Counted from the stretch's first letter, positions 6,634 through 16,599 are shown. The stretch is DNA of 64,000 nt from Flavobacterium sp. N502536 (GCF_025947345.1 NZ_CP110011.1:310001-374000); one strand, 5' to 3'. A program made the numbers and translations. The notes: generated from the sequence alone by a model not told the origin.

Positions 6634-7254
6634 ATGAATTTAGAAAAAATCTATTCTGAATTACTCTTGAACATTGGCTTTCCATTAAATGAAATTCAGC
6701 AAAACTGGGTCAATTTAGAAAAAGCATATTCCGGTAAATCAAGGCATTATCACAACCTGACGCATCTAAAAGATATGATTGTCAGTTTCAAGCACTATGC
6801 AGTGCAGGTTCAGAACCCCAATGAAATATTATTTTCTATTTTTTACCATGATTATATTTATAAGAGCAGTAAAAAAGACAATGAACTCAAAAGTGCCGAG
6901 TATGCCCTATCGATTTTACCTGAAAACAGCAGCTTGGACAAACAATTGATTTTTGATGCGATCTGCGCCACACAACTCCATACCCACAATACAATTGAAG
7001 ATATTAACTGGTTAATTGATTTTGATTTAAAAATTCTGACCCGGGATTGGGAAGCCTATCAAATCTATTACGAACAAATCAGAAAAGAATACCGTATTTA
7101 TCCTGATTTCCTCTACAAACCCGGACGCGCAAAAGCACTGAAACATTTTCTGGAAAACGAATTTATTTTTCAAACTAATGAATTCCGGAATTTATACGAA
7201 GAAAAAGCCAGAAGCAATATTGAAAGAGAGATCAGCATTTTAGAAAAAAAATAA
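6634..7254 (+). CDS. HD-superfamily predicted metal-dependent phosphohydrolase
   Basis: The 206-aa product has the HD-domain metal ligands in order: His in YHNLTHL near residue 40, the HD pair in FYHDYIY near 72, and a distal Asp in WLIDFDLKIL near 132. The arrangement matches the COG4339-type soluble predicted phosphohydrolases of about 200 aa. Activity on nucleotides or RNA ends is possible but unproven. It is divergent from the tRNA-like leader/RING gene and shares the operator region, and it is followed 246 nt later by the WYL regulator. I infer it is an accessory part of the RNA-repair regulon. Confidence 0.75.
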   Translation: MNLEKIYSELLLNIGFPLNEIQQNWVNLEKAYSGKSRHYHNLTHLKDMIVSFKHYAVQVQNPNEILFSIFYHDYIYKSSKKDNELKSAEYALSILPENSSLDKQLIFDAICATQLHTHNTIEDINWLIDFDLKILTRDWEAYQIYYEQIRKEYRIYPDFLYKPGRAKALKHFLENEFIFQTNEFRNLYEEKARSNIEREISILEKK

Positions 7255-7500
7255 TCACGCAAAGACGCAGAATCGCAAAGTTTTTGTTTTAAAGCACAAA
7301 TTATACATTGTTTGTCATTTCGACGAAGGAGAAATCTTCGCAAGAAGCTCGGTAAAGATTGGACTTTCATTGTGGAGTTACTTATAGGGATTTCTCTTTC
7401 GTCGAACTGACATAGCAATGCGTAAAATCATTTTAATCCTTTAATCTGTGACTAAAAAAACTTTGCACCTTGAGCCTTTACGAGCAAAAAAACATAAACT
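7255..7500. repeat. Dispersed repeats between HD and WYL genes
   Basis: This gap repeats the 28-nt element seen at 524-551 (here 7258-7285). It also holds a palindromic element at 7314-7412 with terminal inverted repeats TGTCATTTCGACGAAGGAGA and its inverse, related to 564-678. No gene is visible, and no operator like 2666-2690 is present before the WYL gene. Confidence 0.7.
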
Positions 7501-8538
7501 ATGTCACAAAACAAAAATGCCTTAATTCGGTATAAAACCATCGACAAATGTCTCCAGAACAAATACCGACAATGGACTTTAGACGACCTCATCGAATGCT
7601 GCTCTGATGCTTTGTTTGAATACGAGGGTCGTGCAAATCCAATCAGCAAGCGAACCATACAAATGGATATTCAGCTCATGCGGAGTGAAAAACTGGGCTA
7701 TAATGCCCCAATTGTAGTTTACGATAAAAAGTACTATAAATATGAAGACGACGAATTCACCATAACCGATATTCCGTTAACAGAGACTGATATGAATGTT
7801 CTGACTGAAACCGTATCGATGTTAAAGCAGTTTAAGGATTTCTCTCTCTTTAATGATGTATCGGATATTCTACAGCGTTTGGAGGATAAAATCTACGCTG
7901 AAAAATCACATACAAAACCTGTTATCTATCTGGACAAAAATGAAAAGCTGAAAGGGCTTCACTATTTAGATGAAATTTATCAGGCCATTATCAAAAAGGT
8001 GGCTTTGGTCATTACCTATAAATCATTTAAATCCCGGGAGGAAAACAAGTTTAACTTCCATCCCTTTATTTTAAAGGAATTCAACAACCGATGGTTTCTC
8101 GTAGGAAAGAAAAAAGGTTCGCAGCCCATTACCAATTTGGCTCTCGACAGAATTATAGCCATTGATTATGATTTTAACCTCCCTTATTTAGAAGAAGATT
8201 TTGATGCGGAACTTTTTTACAAAAATGTAATTGGCGTTACGGTAAACACCGGTTCTCAACCCCGAAAGATCGAACTCTGGATTGATGCAATCAATGCGCC
8301 TTATGTTTTAACCAAACCCCTGCATCAAACGCAGCGACTGATTAAAGAAAATGAAGACAAAAGCATCATCGTTCATTTGTTTATCACTCCAAATTATGAA
8401 ATGGAACGCATTCTTTTGGGTTTTGGCAATGGTATCGAAGTCATTAAACCCGAAAACCTCCGAAACAGGATGAAAACAATACTTCAAAAGGCAATTTCGC
8501 GATACGAACCGGAAATTCCTATTGAATTAAAGCCATAA
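7501..8538 (+). CDS. WYL-domain transcriptional regulator
   Basis: The 345-aa protein has an N-terminal winged helix-turn-helix region (residues about 1-80, including SKRTIQMDIQLMRSEKLGYNAPI). A WYL domain follows around 150-225, with the FHPFILKEFNNRWFLVGKK strand pair, then a C-terminal WCX-like extension. WYL proteins often sense nucleic-acid ligands or damage and regulate defence and repair genes. Several RNA-repair operons are linked to them. Here it is the best candidate to bind the two palindromes at 2666-2690 and 6367-6391. No signal peptide. The family is sure; ligand and targets are inferred. Confidence 0.88.
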   Translation: MSQNKNALIRYKTIDKCLQNKYRQWTLDDLIECCSDALFEYEGRANPISKRTIQMDIQLMRSEKLGYNAPIVVYDKKYYKYEDDEFTITDIPLTETDMNVLTETVSMLKQFKDFSLFNDVSDILQRLEDKIYAEKSHTKPVIYLDKNEKLKGLHYLDEIYQAIIKKVALVITYKSFKSREENKFNFHPFILKEFNNRWFLVGKKKGSQPITNLALDRIIAIDYDFNLPYLEEDFDAELFYKNVIGVTVNTGSQPRKIELWIDAINAPYVLTKPLHQTQRLIKENEDKSIIVHLFITPNYEMERILLGFGNGIEVIKPENLRNRMKTILQKAISRYEPEIPIELKP

Positions 8539-8733
8539 TTTTTTATAAAATGCAGAATTTTATCTTAATTTAAAACGACAAAACAATTTTTACAGCATAA
8601 ATTTTGTTAAAACATCAAAAAAGAATAGTATATTTCAATTAAAATTAAACCATAAACCCCTATAAATCAAAGGATTTTTTTAACTAACCAAAAAAATATT
8701 CAAAAATTATATGCATGCATAGTATTTTTTGAT

Positions 8734-8741
8734 TATATTTG
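8734..8741 (+). promoter_or_regulatory. -7 box of the marR / beta-oxidation operon
   Basis: TATATTTG lies 19 nt upstream of the marR ATG. The palindrome ATGCATGCAT (8711-8720) lies in the -33 region and is a plausible MarR autoregulatory operator. Confidence 0.6.
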
Positions 8742-8759
8742 AAATCGATATAGTTACAT

Positions 8760-9218
8760 ATGAAAGAGAAAACAATAGATTATATTTTGCGTGCTACATG
8801 GCAAGCTGTATCAAGAATGTACAACGAAGAGGCTGCCAAATACGATGCCACAATGGCCACCGGATTTGCCCTTTTAAGTATAGATAAGGAAGAAGGAACC
8901 CCATCAACAGCTTTGGGACCAAGAATGGGCATGGAAGCCACAAGCCTAACCCGAACATTAAAATCAATGGAAGACAAAGGTTTGATTGTTCGCAAAAAAA
9001 ACCCAACAGACGGTCGTGGTGTTTTGATTTACCTGACTGAATTTGGAAAAGAAAAAAGAGATTTATCTAAAAATACAGTTTTAAAATTTAATGAAACGGT
9101 AAGAAAACATGTTTCTGACGAGAAACTAAAACATTTTATCGAAGTATCTGAAATCATAAACGAATTAATTCAGGATAAAAACATATTCAATCAAACAGAA
9201 AAATTAGAAAATGAATAA
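8760..9218 (+). CDS. MarR-family transcriptional regulator
   Basis: The 152-aa product has a winged-helix domain. Recognition-helix text is MGMEATSLTRTLKSMEDKGLIVRKKNPTDGRGVLIYLTEFGKE, the typical MarR helix plus wing. It is the first gene of a run encoding beta-oxidation enzymes, 51 nt before the multifunctional dehydrogenase gene. It probably represses the operon and responds to an acyl-CoA or fatty acid, by analogy with other MarR regulators of fatty-acid degradation. The palindrome ATGCATGCAT at 8711-8720 is a candidate operator. Confidence 0.88.
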   Translation: MKEKTIDYILRATWQAVSRMYNEEAAKYDATMATGFALLSIDKEEGTPSTALGPRMGMEATSLTRTLKSMEDKGLIVRKKNPTDGRGVLIYLTEFGKEKRDLSKNTVLKFNETVRKHVSDEKLKHFIEVSEIINELIQDKNIFNQTEKLENE

Positions 9219-9269
9219 CCTTAATTAATAAAGGCCCATTCAAATCAAATAAAAAACAAAATATTAACT

Positions 9270-11660
9270 ATGAAACGCACAATTAAAAAAGTCGCTGTAA
9301 TTGGATCCGGAATTATGGGTTCAGGAATAGCTTGCCATTTTGCCAATATTGGTGTTGAAGTTTTACTGCTTGACATCGTACCACGCGAGTTGACAGAAGC
9401 TGAAGCCAAAAAAGGATTAACGCTTGAAAGTAAAGCTGTTCGCAACCGAATAGTAAACGAGCACTTGGCGAATTCATTAAAATCAAAACCATCTCCTATT
9501 TACAGTCAGAAATTCGCAAACCGAATTACTACAGGAAATACGACGGATGATATGGCAAAAATTGCCAATGTTGATTGGATTATTGAAGTTGTTGTGGAGC
9601 GTTTGGATATTAAAAAACTGGTATTCGAACAAATCGAAAAATTCCGTAAACCGGGAACTTTGGTTACATCAAATACTTCCGGTATTCCAATTCACTTTAT
9701 GAGTGAAGGAAGAAGCGAAGATTTCCAACAACACTTCTGCGGAACCCACTTTTTTAACCCTGCGCGTTACTTAAAATTATTTGAAATTATTCCTGGTCCA
9801 AAAACTTCAACAGAAGTATTGGATTTCTTAAACGAATACGGATCTAAATTCTTAGGTAAAACTTCGGTTGTTGCCAAAGATACTCCGGCTTTTATTGGAA
9901 ACAGAATTGGTATTTACGGAATCCAGAGTTTATTCCACTTAGTGAAAGAGATGGGATTAACAATTGAAGAAGTTGATAAATTGACTGGTCCGGTAATTGG
10001 CCGTCCAAAATCGGCTACTTTCCGTACTGTTGACGTTGTTGGTTTAGATACTTTGGTGCACGTTGCCAACGGTATTTATGAAAACTGCCCGAACGACGAA
10101 CAACACGAATTATTCAAACTTCCTGATTTCATCAACAAAATGATGGAAAATAACTGGTTGGGAAGCAAAACAGGACAAGGTTTTTACAAAAAAGTAGATA
10201 AAGATATTCTTTCTTTAGACTTAGATACATTAGAATACCGTGCTGCTAAAAAAGCAAATTTTGCTACACTTGAACTTACAAAAACGATCGATAAACCAAT
10301 CAACCGTTTTAAAGTTTTAGTAAAAGGAAAAGACAAAGCAGGAGAATTCTACCGTAAGAGTTTCGCCGGGATGTTTGCTTATGTGTCAAACAGAATTCCT
10401 GAAATCTCAGACGAATTATACAAAATTGACGACGCTATGAAAGCTGGTTTTGGATGGGAAAATGGTCCATTCGAAATTTGGGATGCCATCGGTGTTGCCA
10501 ATGGAATTGAAATCATGAAAGCAGAAGGTTTAGCACCAGCTGCATGGGTTACTGAAATGTTAGCTTCCGGAAGCGAAAGTTTCTATTCTGTTAAAGAAGG
10601 AGCAACTTATTTCTATAATATTCCAACAAAATCACAACTTAAAGTTCCTGGACAAGATGCCTTTATTATCCTAAACAACATTCGCGAAAGCAAAAAAGTT
10701 TGGAGTAATAGTGGTGCAATCATCGAGGATTTAGGAGATGGAATTTTGAACTTAGAATTCCAATCTAAAATGAATACTATTGGCGGCGATGTACTACAAG
10801 CCATCAATAAAGCAATCGACTTATCTGAAAAAGAATATCAAGGTTTAGTTATTGGTAACCAGGCAGCGAATTTCTCTGTTGGAGCTAATATCGGAATGAT
10901 TTTCATGATGGCGGTTGAGCAGGAATACGACGAGTTAAACATGGCGATCAAATTGTTCCAGGACACCATGATGCGCGTTCGTTACTCTTCAATTCCAGTT
11001 ATCGTAGCCCCTCACGGAATGACTTTTGGTGGTGGATGCGAAATGAGCTTACACGCTGATAAAGTAGTTGCTGCTGCTGAAACCTATATGGGATTAGTTG
11101 AATTTGGTGTAGGTGTACTTCCAGGTGGTGGTGGATCTAAAGAAATGGCTTTGAGAGCTTCTGATTTATTCCGCAAAAATGATGTGGAATTGAACGTTCT
11201 TCAGGAGTATTTCTTAACCATTGCTATGGCAAAAGTTTCGACTTCTGGTTATGAAGCTTTTGACACCGGACTTTTACAACATGGAAAAGATATTATTGTA
11301 GTCAACAAAGACCGTCAGATTGCAGAAGCTAAAAAACATGCTTTGTTGATGGCAGAAGCGGGTTATACACAGCCAATCAGAAGAACTGATGTTAAAGTTT
11401 TAGGAAAACAAGCATTAGGAATGTTCTTAGTTGGAACAGATCAGATGGAAGCCGGAAAATACATTTCGGAACACGATAAAAAAATCGCTAACAAACTGGC
11501 TTATGTAATGGCTGGTGGTGATTTATCTGAAGCAACTTTAGTATCTGAACAATACTTATTAGATATCGAACGTGAAGCTTTCTTATCTCTTTGTACAGAG
11601 AGAAAAACATTAGAAAGAATTCAATACATGTTGACTAAAGGAAAACCACTTAGAAATTAG
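9270..11660 (+). CDS. 3-hydroxyacyl-CoA dehydrogenase / enoyl-CoA hydratase fusion
   Basis: The 796-aa protein begins with a NAD-binding Rossmann motif (VIGSGIMGSGIACHFA, residues 10-25) and a 3-hydroxyacyl-CoA dehydrogenase domain (HFFNPARYLKLFEII, then KDTPAFIGNRIG). A second HCDH C-terminal repeat follows (GFGWENGPFEIWDAIG). The C-terminal third is crotonase-like (AANFSVGANIGM; HGMTFGGGCEMSLHAD; GLVEFGVGVLPGGGGSKE). This order is the reverse of E. coli FadB (hydratase first). It catalyses the hydration and NAD-dependent oxidation steps of beta-oxidation. It lies in an operon with the thiolase and acyl-CoA dehydrogenase downstream. Confidence 0.93.
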   Translation: MKRTIKKVAVIGSGIMGSGIACHFANIGVEVLLLDIVPRELTEAEAKKGLTLESKAVRNRIVNEHLANSLKSKPSPIYSQKFANRITTGNTTDDMAKIANVDWIIEVVVERLDIKKLVFEQIEKFRKPGTLVTSNTSGIPIHFMSEGRSEDFQQHFCGTHFFNPARYLKLFEIIPGPKTSTEVLDFLNEYGSKFLGKTSVVAKDTPAFIGNRIGIYGIQSLFHLVKEMGLTIEEVDKLTGPVIGRPKSATFRTVDVVGLDTLVHVANGIYENCPNDEQHELFKLPDFINKMMENNWLGSKTGQGFYKKVDKDILSLDLDTLEYRAAKKANFATLELTKTIDKPINRFKVLVKGKDKAGEFYRKSFAGMFAYVSNRIPEISDELYKIDDAMKAGFGWENGPFEIWDAIGVANGIEIMKAEGLAPAAWVTEMLASGSESFYSVKEGATYFYNIPTKSQLKVPGQDAFIILNNIRESKKVWSNSGAIIEDLGDGILNLEFQSKMNTIGGDVLQAINKAIDLSEKEYQGLVIGNQAANFSVGANIGMIFMMAVEQEYDELNMAIKLFQDTMMRVRYSSIPVIVAPHGMTFGGGCEMSLHADKVVAAAETYMGLVEFGVGVLPGGGGSKEMALRASDLFRKNDVELNVLQEYFLTIAMAKVSTSGYEAFDTGLLQHGKDIIVVNKDRQIAEAKKHALLMAEAGYTQPIRRTDVKVLGKQALGMFLVGTDQMEAGKYISEHDKKIANKLAYVMAGGDLSEATLVSEQYLLDIEREAFLSLCTERKTLERIQYMLTKGKPLRN

Positions 11661-11755
11661 ATAAGTAGAAGAAAGATGTAGGAAGCAAGATTTCAAAACA
11701 AAGTTTTGTCTTTTCTCTTGCCTCTTATTCTATAAATCTTAAAAAAACAAAACAA

Positions 11756-12937
11756 ATGAAAACAGCATATATCGTAAAAGCTTACCGTACTGCGGTAGGA
11801 AAAGCACCAAAAGGGGTTTTTAGATTTAAAAGACCTGACGAATTAGCAGCAGAAACCATCCAGTTTATGATGGATGAGTTGCCTAATTTCGACAAAAAAC
11901 GTATCGATGACGTTATGGTTGGAAACGCCATGCCGGAAGCAGAACAAGGACTTAACGTTGGGCGTTTAATCTCTTTGATGGGATTAAAAGTAGAAGATGT
12001 TCCTGGTGTTACGGTTAACCGTTATTGTGCATCGGGATTAGAAACTATCGGAATGGCAACTGCTAAAATTCAATCCGGAATGGCAGATTGTATCATTGCT
12101 GGTGGAGCTGAAAGTATGAGTTTTATTCCGATGGGAGGTTACAAACCAACTCCGGATTATAAAGTGGCTGCTGCAGGTCATGAAGATTACTATTGGGGAA
12201 TGGGTTTAACTGCTGAAGCGGTTGCCAACCAATACAAAATCTCCAGAGAAGACCAGGATGAGTTTGCTTACAACTCTCATATGAAAGCTTTAAAAGCACA
12301 AGCAGAAGGGAAATTTGACAAACAAATTGTTCCAATTACTGTTGAGCAGACTTTTATCAATGAAAATGGTAAAAAAGAAACTAAATCATACGTAGTAAAA
12401 CAAGACGAAGGCCCAAGAGCCGGAACATCTGTTGCTGCCTTAGCCGGTTTAAGACCTGTTTTTGCTGCTGACGGTAGTGTTACTGCCGGAAACTCTTCTC
12501 AAATGAGTGATGGTGCTGCTTTTGTTTTAATCATGAGCGAAGAAATGGTAAAAGAATTAAACCTTGAGCCAATCGCACGTTTGGTAAACTTTGCTTCTTC
12601 TGGTGTTGAGCCAAGAATTATGGGTATCGGTCCTGTAAAAGCAATTCCGAAAGCATTAAAACAAGCAGGATTAACACTAAACGATATTGAACTAATCGAG
12701 TTGAACGAAGCTTTTGCTTCTCAGGCTTTGGCAGTTACCCGCGAATTAAACATCAATCCGGAAATCGTAAACGTAAATGGTGGAGCAATTTCATTAGGAC
12801 ACCCACTGGGTTGTACAGGAGCTAAACTTTCTGTTCAGTTGTTCGACGAAATGAAACGCAGAGGAAACAAATACGGAATCGTTTCGATGTGCGTAGGAAC
12901 CGGACAAGGTTCTGCGGGGATTTACGAAGTGTTGTAG
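11756..12937 (+). CDS. fadA: Acetyl-CoA C-acyltransferase (3-ketoacyl-CoA thiolase)
   Basis: The 393-aa thiolase has the acyl-accepting cysteine in NRYCASGLE (near residue 90), the [11 protein letters not shown] segment, [15 protein letters not shown] with the catalytic His, and the second cysteine in [12 protein letters not shown] near the C-terminus. It performs the final thiolytic cleavage of beta-oxidation with the enzyme encoded upstream. The 95-nt gap between them holds a short AT-rich inverted repeat (near aagatttcaaaac/gttttgtcttt) but no clear terminator. Confidence 0.94.
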   Translation: MKTAYIVKAYRTAVGKAPKGVFRFKRPDELAAETIQFMMDELPNFDKKRIDDVMVGNAMPEAEQGLNVGRLISLMGLKVEDVPGVTVNRYCASGLETIGMATAKIQSGMADCIIAGGAESMSFIPMGGYKPTPDYKVAAAGHEDYYWGMGLTAEAVANQYKISREDQDEFAYNSHMKALKAQAEGKFDKQIVPITVEQTFINENGKKETKSYVVKQDEGPRAGTSVAALAGLRPVFAADGSVTAGNSSQMSDGAAFVLIMSEEMVKELNLEPIARLVNFASSGVEPRIMGIGPVKAIPKALKQAGLTLNDIELIELNEAFASQALAVTRELNINPEIVNVNGGAISLGHPLGCTGAKLSVQLFDEMKRRGNKYGIVSMCVGTGQGSAGIYEVL

Positions 12938-13072
12938 ATTGTTTTTAAGAGGAAAGAAGAAAGAACAAAGATTTTATTCTGGAATGGAAACATTCTAAAA
13001 TAACAAAATTTTAAAAAGTAGTAAAAAACTTACTTTTAAATTCATTTCTTTCTTATCTTACCTCAAAAAAAC

Positions 13073-13423
13073 ATGAGACATAATTTTAAGAATTTGAAAA
13101 TTTGGATTTTAGCTATGGAAATTACTAATGATATCTATAAACTAACTGCCACCTTTCCAAAATCAGAAACCTATAGTTTGACAAATCAAATGAATCGATG
13201 TTCTGTTTCAATGCCTTCTAATATTGCTGAAGGCTCTAACAGAGGGAATAAACACTTTCAGCATTATTTGAATATTAGTTTAGGTTCATCATTTGAATTA
13301 CAAACGCAATTACTGATAGCTTTTCAAAATGATTATCTATCTAAAACAAAAACAGAAGAAATAGAAAACAAAATAATTGAATTTCAAAAGATGACAACAG
13401 GCTTCATAAATAAGTTAGATTAA
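13073..13423 (+). CDS. Four-helix-bundle protein (S23/IVS-type)
   Basis: The 116-aa product (MRHNFKNLKIWILAMEITNDIYKL...FPKSETYSLTNQMNRCSVSMPSNIAEGSNR) matches the small four-helix-bundle family, also called 23S rRNA intervening-sequence protein. Conserved features are the LKIW start and SMPSNIAEGSNR. Function is not established. It sits between two beta-oxidation genes without any metabolic link, which suggests insertion. Codon use is more AT-rich than in the neighbours. Confidence 0.85.
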   Translation: MRHNFKNLKIWILAMEITNDIYKLTATFPKSETYSLTNQMNRCSVSMPSNIAEGSNRGNKHFQHYLNISLGSSFELQTQLLIAFQNDYLSKTKTEEIENKIIEFQKMTTGFINKLD

Positions 13424-13468
13424 AATCTTGCTTCTTAAATCTTGCATCTTTTATCTAAAAAAAACAAA

Positions 13469-15274
13469 ATGGCAGATACAATCGAAAAAAACGTAACCCG
13501 TGGTGGTCAGTTTTTAGTTAAGGAAACAAAATGCGAAGATATCTTTACACCAGAAGATTTTTCGGAAGAGCAGTTAATGATGCGTGACTCTGTAAAAGAG
13601 TTCGTTGACAAAGAATTATGGGCACATAAAGATCGTTTTGAGAAAAAAGATTATGCCTACACAGAATCTTCTATGCGTAAAGCAGGTGAACTAGGACTTT
13701 TAGGAGTTGCAGTTCCTGAAGAATACGGCGGATTAGGAATGGGATTTGTATCTACAATGTTAGTTTGTGACTACATTTCGGGAGCTACAGGATCTTTCTC
13801 AACTGCTTTTGGTGCACATACCGGAATTGGAACTATGCCAATTACCCTTTATGGTACTGAAGAACAAAAGAAAAAATACGTTCCTAAATTGGCTTCCGGA
13901 GAATGGTTTGGAGCTTATTGCTTGACAGAGCCGGGTGCAGGATCTGATGCTAACTCAGGAAAAACAAAAGCTGTTTTATCTGAAGACGGAAAATCGTACT
14001 CGATCACCGGACAAAAAATGTGGATCTCGAATGCAGGTTTCTGCAGCGTTTTCATCGTTTTTGCCCGTATTGGTGATGATAAAAACATTACAGGTTTTAT
14101 CGTAGAAAACGATCCGTCTAACGGAATTTCTATGAACGAAGAAGAGCATAAATTAGGAATCCGTGCTTCCTCTACTCGTCAGGTTTTCTTCAACGAAACA
14201 AAAGTTCCTGTTGAAAACATGTTGTCTGAAAGAGGAAACGGTTTTAAAATCGCAATGAATGCTTTGAATGTTGGTCGTATTAAATTGGCTGCTGCCTGTT
14301 TAGATGCACAAAGAAGAGTTACTTCAAATGCTGTAAAATATGCTAACGAAAGAATTCAGTTTAACACTGCAATTTCATCTTTTGGAGCTATCCGTTCTAA
14401 ATTAGCAGAAATGGCTACTAATGCTTATGCAGGAGAAAGTGCTTCTTACCGTGCTGCAAAAGATATCGAAGACAGAATCGCTGCTCGTGAAGCAGAAGGA
14501 ACTTCTCACCAGGAAGCTGAATTGAAAGGTGTTGAAGAATATGCTATTGAATGTTCGATCCTAAAAGTAGCCGTTTCTGAAGACGTACAATCTTGTGCTG
14601 ACGAAGGAATTCAAATTTTTGGAGGAATGGGATTCTCTGAGGACACTCCAATGGAAAGTGCCTGGAGAGATGCCCGTATCGCTCGTATCTACGAAGGAAC
14701 AAACGAAATCAACAGAATGCTTTCAGTAGGAATGTTAATCAAAAAGGCTATGAAAGGTCACGTTGATTTATTAGGACCTGCTATGAAAGTTCAGGAAGAA
14801 TTAATGGGAATCCCATCTTTTGACACTCCGGATTTCTCTGAATTATTTGCTGAAGAAAAAGGAATCATCGCTAACCTGAAAAAAGTTTTCTTGATGGTTG
14901 CCGGAAGTGCTGTTCAAAAATACGGACCAGATTTAGATTCACACCAACAGTTATTAATGGCTGCTTCTGATATCTTAATCGAAATCTACATGGCAGAAAG
15001 TACAATTCTAAGAACTGAAAAATTAGCCAAAAATCAAGGTGAGGCTAAAGTACAAGAGCAAATTGCTATGGCAAAATTATACTTGTACAAAGCGGTAGAT
15101 ACTGTTAACTCAAGAGGAAAAGAAGGAATTATTTCTTTTGCTGAAGGTGACGAACAACGTATGATGTTAATGGGACTTAAACGTTTCACAAAATACACAA
15201 ACAATCCAAATGTTGTAGCCTTAAGAGAGGTTATTACATCTAAATTAGTTGCAGAAAACGAATACTGCTTCTAA
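13469..15274 (+). CDS. Acyl-CoA dehydrogenase
   Basis: The 601-aa flavoprotein has the acyl-CoA dehydrogenase signatures CLTEPGAGSDAN, QKMWISNAGFCSVFIVFARI and the substrate-site region IARIYEGTNEINRM. It also has the ~180-aa C-terminal extension seen in very-long-chain-type enzymes. It catalyses the first, FAD-dependent step of beta-oxidation. I chose the ATG at 13469 (MADTIEKNV) over the upstream in-frame ATG at 13442, because the latter lies in a low-complexity T/A stretch and the family start fits the shorter form. Confidence 0.93.
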   Translation: MADTIEKNVTRGGQFLVKETKCEDIFTPEDFSEEQLMMRDSVKEFVDKELWAHKDRFEKKDYAYTESSMRKAGELGLLGVAVPEEYGGLGMGFVSTMLVCDYISGATGSFSTAFGAHTGIGTMPITLYGTEEQKKKYVPKLASGEWFGAYCLTEPGAGSDANSGKTKAVLSEDGKSYSITGQKMWISNAGFCSVFIVFARIGDDKNITGFIVENDPSNGISMNEEEHKLGIRASSTRQVFFNETKVPVENMLSERGNGFKIAMNALNVGRIKLAAACLDAQRRVTSNAVKYANERIQFNTAISSFGAIRSKLAEMATNAYAGESASYRAAKDIEDRIAAREAEGTSHQEAELKGVEEYAIECSILKVAVSEDVQSCADEGIQIFGGMGFSEDTPMESAWRDARIARIYEGTNEINRMLSVGMLIKKAMKGHVDLLGPAMKVQEELMGIPSFDTPDFSELFAEEKGIIANLKKVFLMVAGSAVQKYGPDLDSHQQLLMAASDILIEIYMAESTILRTEKLAKNQGEAKVQEQIAMAKLYLYKAVDTVNSRGKEGIISFAEGDEQRMMLMGLKRFTKYTNNPNVVALREVITSKLVAENEYCF

Positions 15275-15306
15275 TATAAAAATAGTTTTTAGCTTTTAAT
15301 TTGTTT

Positions 15307-15345
15307 AAACCCGCACTAATCCGAAACAGTGCGGGTTTATTTTTT
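15307..15345 (+). terminator. Terminator of the beta-oxidation operon
   Basis: AAACCCGCACT and AGTGCGGGTTT form an 11-bp stem followed by a run of T. Confidence 0.9.
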
Positions 15346-15504
15346 TTGTTTTTTATCAGACGGTTTACCAAAATAGTGCCCGCAATATTTTTGCAACCAT
15401 TTGCAAAATATTCGTTAAAATTAACATTGAGACCACTGTAAAATAGTTAAATATCGATTGTATTGCTTTATATTTAGCAATCTAAAAACTCTAAAAAACA
15501 TAAA

Positions 15505-16599
15505 ATGAAACAAATTAACCTGATTGCCCTGATTTTATGGTGCAACTTTACCACAAGCGTATTTGCGCAAAAAAGCAAAAAGATGGACATCATAGCCTAT
15601 TACACAGGTGATGACAAGCTAATTAACGAATACGAAGTAAGCAAACTAAACCAAATTATCTTCAGTTTCTGTCATTTAAAAGAGGGTAAACTAAGCGTTG
15701 ATTCTGCAAAAGATTCTACTACTATCAAATATTTGGTTTCACTAAAAGCATCAAATCCCCAATTAAAAATTATTCTTTCGCTTGGTGGCTGGGGAGGCTG
15801 TGAGCCTTGTTCTGCAGCATTTTCAACAGCTGAGGGAAGACTTACTTTTGCAAAATCGGTGAAAGAAGTCAGCGATTATTTTAAAGTAGACGGCTTAGAT
15901 TTAGATTGGGAATATCCGGCAATTGAGGGACTGCCAGGGCATTTGTTTCAACCAGCCGACAAACCAAATTTCACAGAATTAATCAAAATTTTGCGCTCTA
16001 CTTTAGGTAAAAAATACGAATTGAGCTTTGCTGCCGGAGGTTTTCAAAAATTTCTCGACGAATCAATCGACTGGAAAACAGTAATGCCTTTAGTAAACCG
16101 TGTGAATATTATGAGTTATGATCTGGTAAACGGATACTCAAAAGTTACGGGGCACCATACACCTTTATACAGCACTAACCCAAAAGAAGAATCGACAGAC
16201 AGGGCTGTTGCGTATTTATTGAAACTGGGAATTCCGGCAGAAAAATTAGTGATTGGAGGCGCTTTTTATACCCGCACCTGGAAGAATGTAGAAAACATCA
16301 ATAACGGTTTGTATCAGGCCGGTGAACATGTTCAGGGTGTTTCTTTTAAAGACTATGCTCCTTTTTACACCGAAGCTAATGGCTGGAAGTATTTTTGGGA
16401 CGATAAAGCCAAAGCACCTTTCTGGTACAATGAAAAAGAAAAAACATTTGCTACAGGAGATAATCTAACGTCTATAAAAGCAAAAGCAGAATACGTTAAA
16501 GCTAAAAACCTGGGCGGAATTATGTTCTGGGAACTTCCTCTGGACGCTACGCGAAACGGAATGGTCAATACTATTTATGAGGTTAAAACGGCTAAATAA
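15505..16599 (+). CDS. GH18 glycoside hydrolase (chitinase-like), secreted
   Basis: The 364-aa protein has a signal peptide ending near residue 22 (SVFAQ). The SLGGWGG substrate strand is at 92-98, and the GH18 catalytic signature DGLDLDWEYP is at 129-138, with Glu136 the expected acid. Conserved MSYDL and a C-terminal GGIMFWELPLD strand complete the barrel. It probably hydrolyses chitin-like or N-acetylglucosamine-containing polymers outside the cytoplasm. It stands alone, with a terminator at 16704-16738. Family sure; chitinase versus endo-beta-N-acetylglucosaminidase is not decided. Confidence 0.9.
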   Translation: MKQINLIALILWCNFTTSVFAQKSKKMDIIAYYTGDDKLINEYEVSKLNQIIFSFCHLKEGKLSVDSAKDSTTIKYLVSLKASNPQLKIILSLGGWGGCEPCSAAFSTAEGRLTFAKSVKEVSDYFKVDGLDLDWEYPAIEGLPGHLFQPADKPNFTELIKILRSTLGKKYELSFAAGGFQKFLDESIDWKTVMPLVNRVNIMSYDLVNGYSKVTGHHTPLYSTNPKEESTDRAVAYLLKLGIPAEKLVIGGAFYTRTWKNVENINNGLYQAGEHVQGVSFKDYAPFYTEANGWKYFWDDKAKAPFWYNEKEKTFATGDNLTSIKAKAEYVKAKNLGGIMFWELPLDATRNGMVNTIYEVKTAK

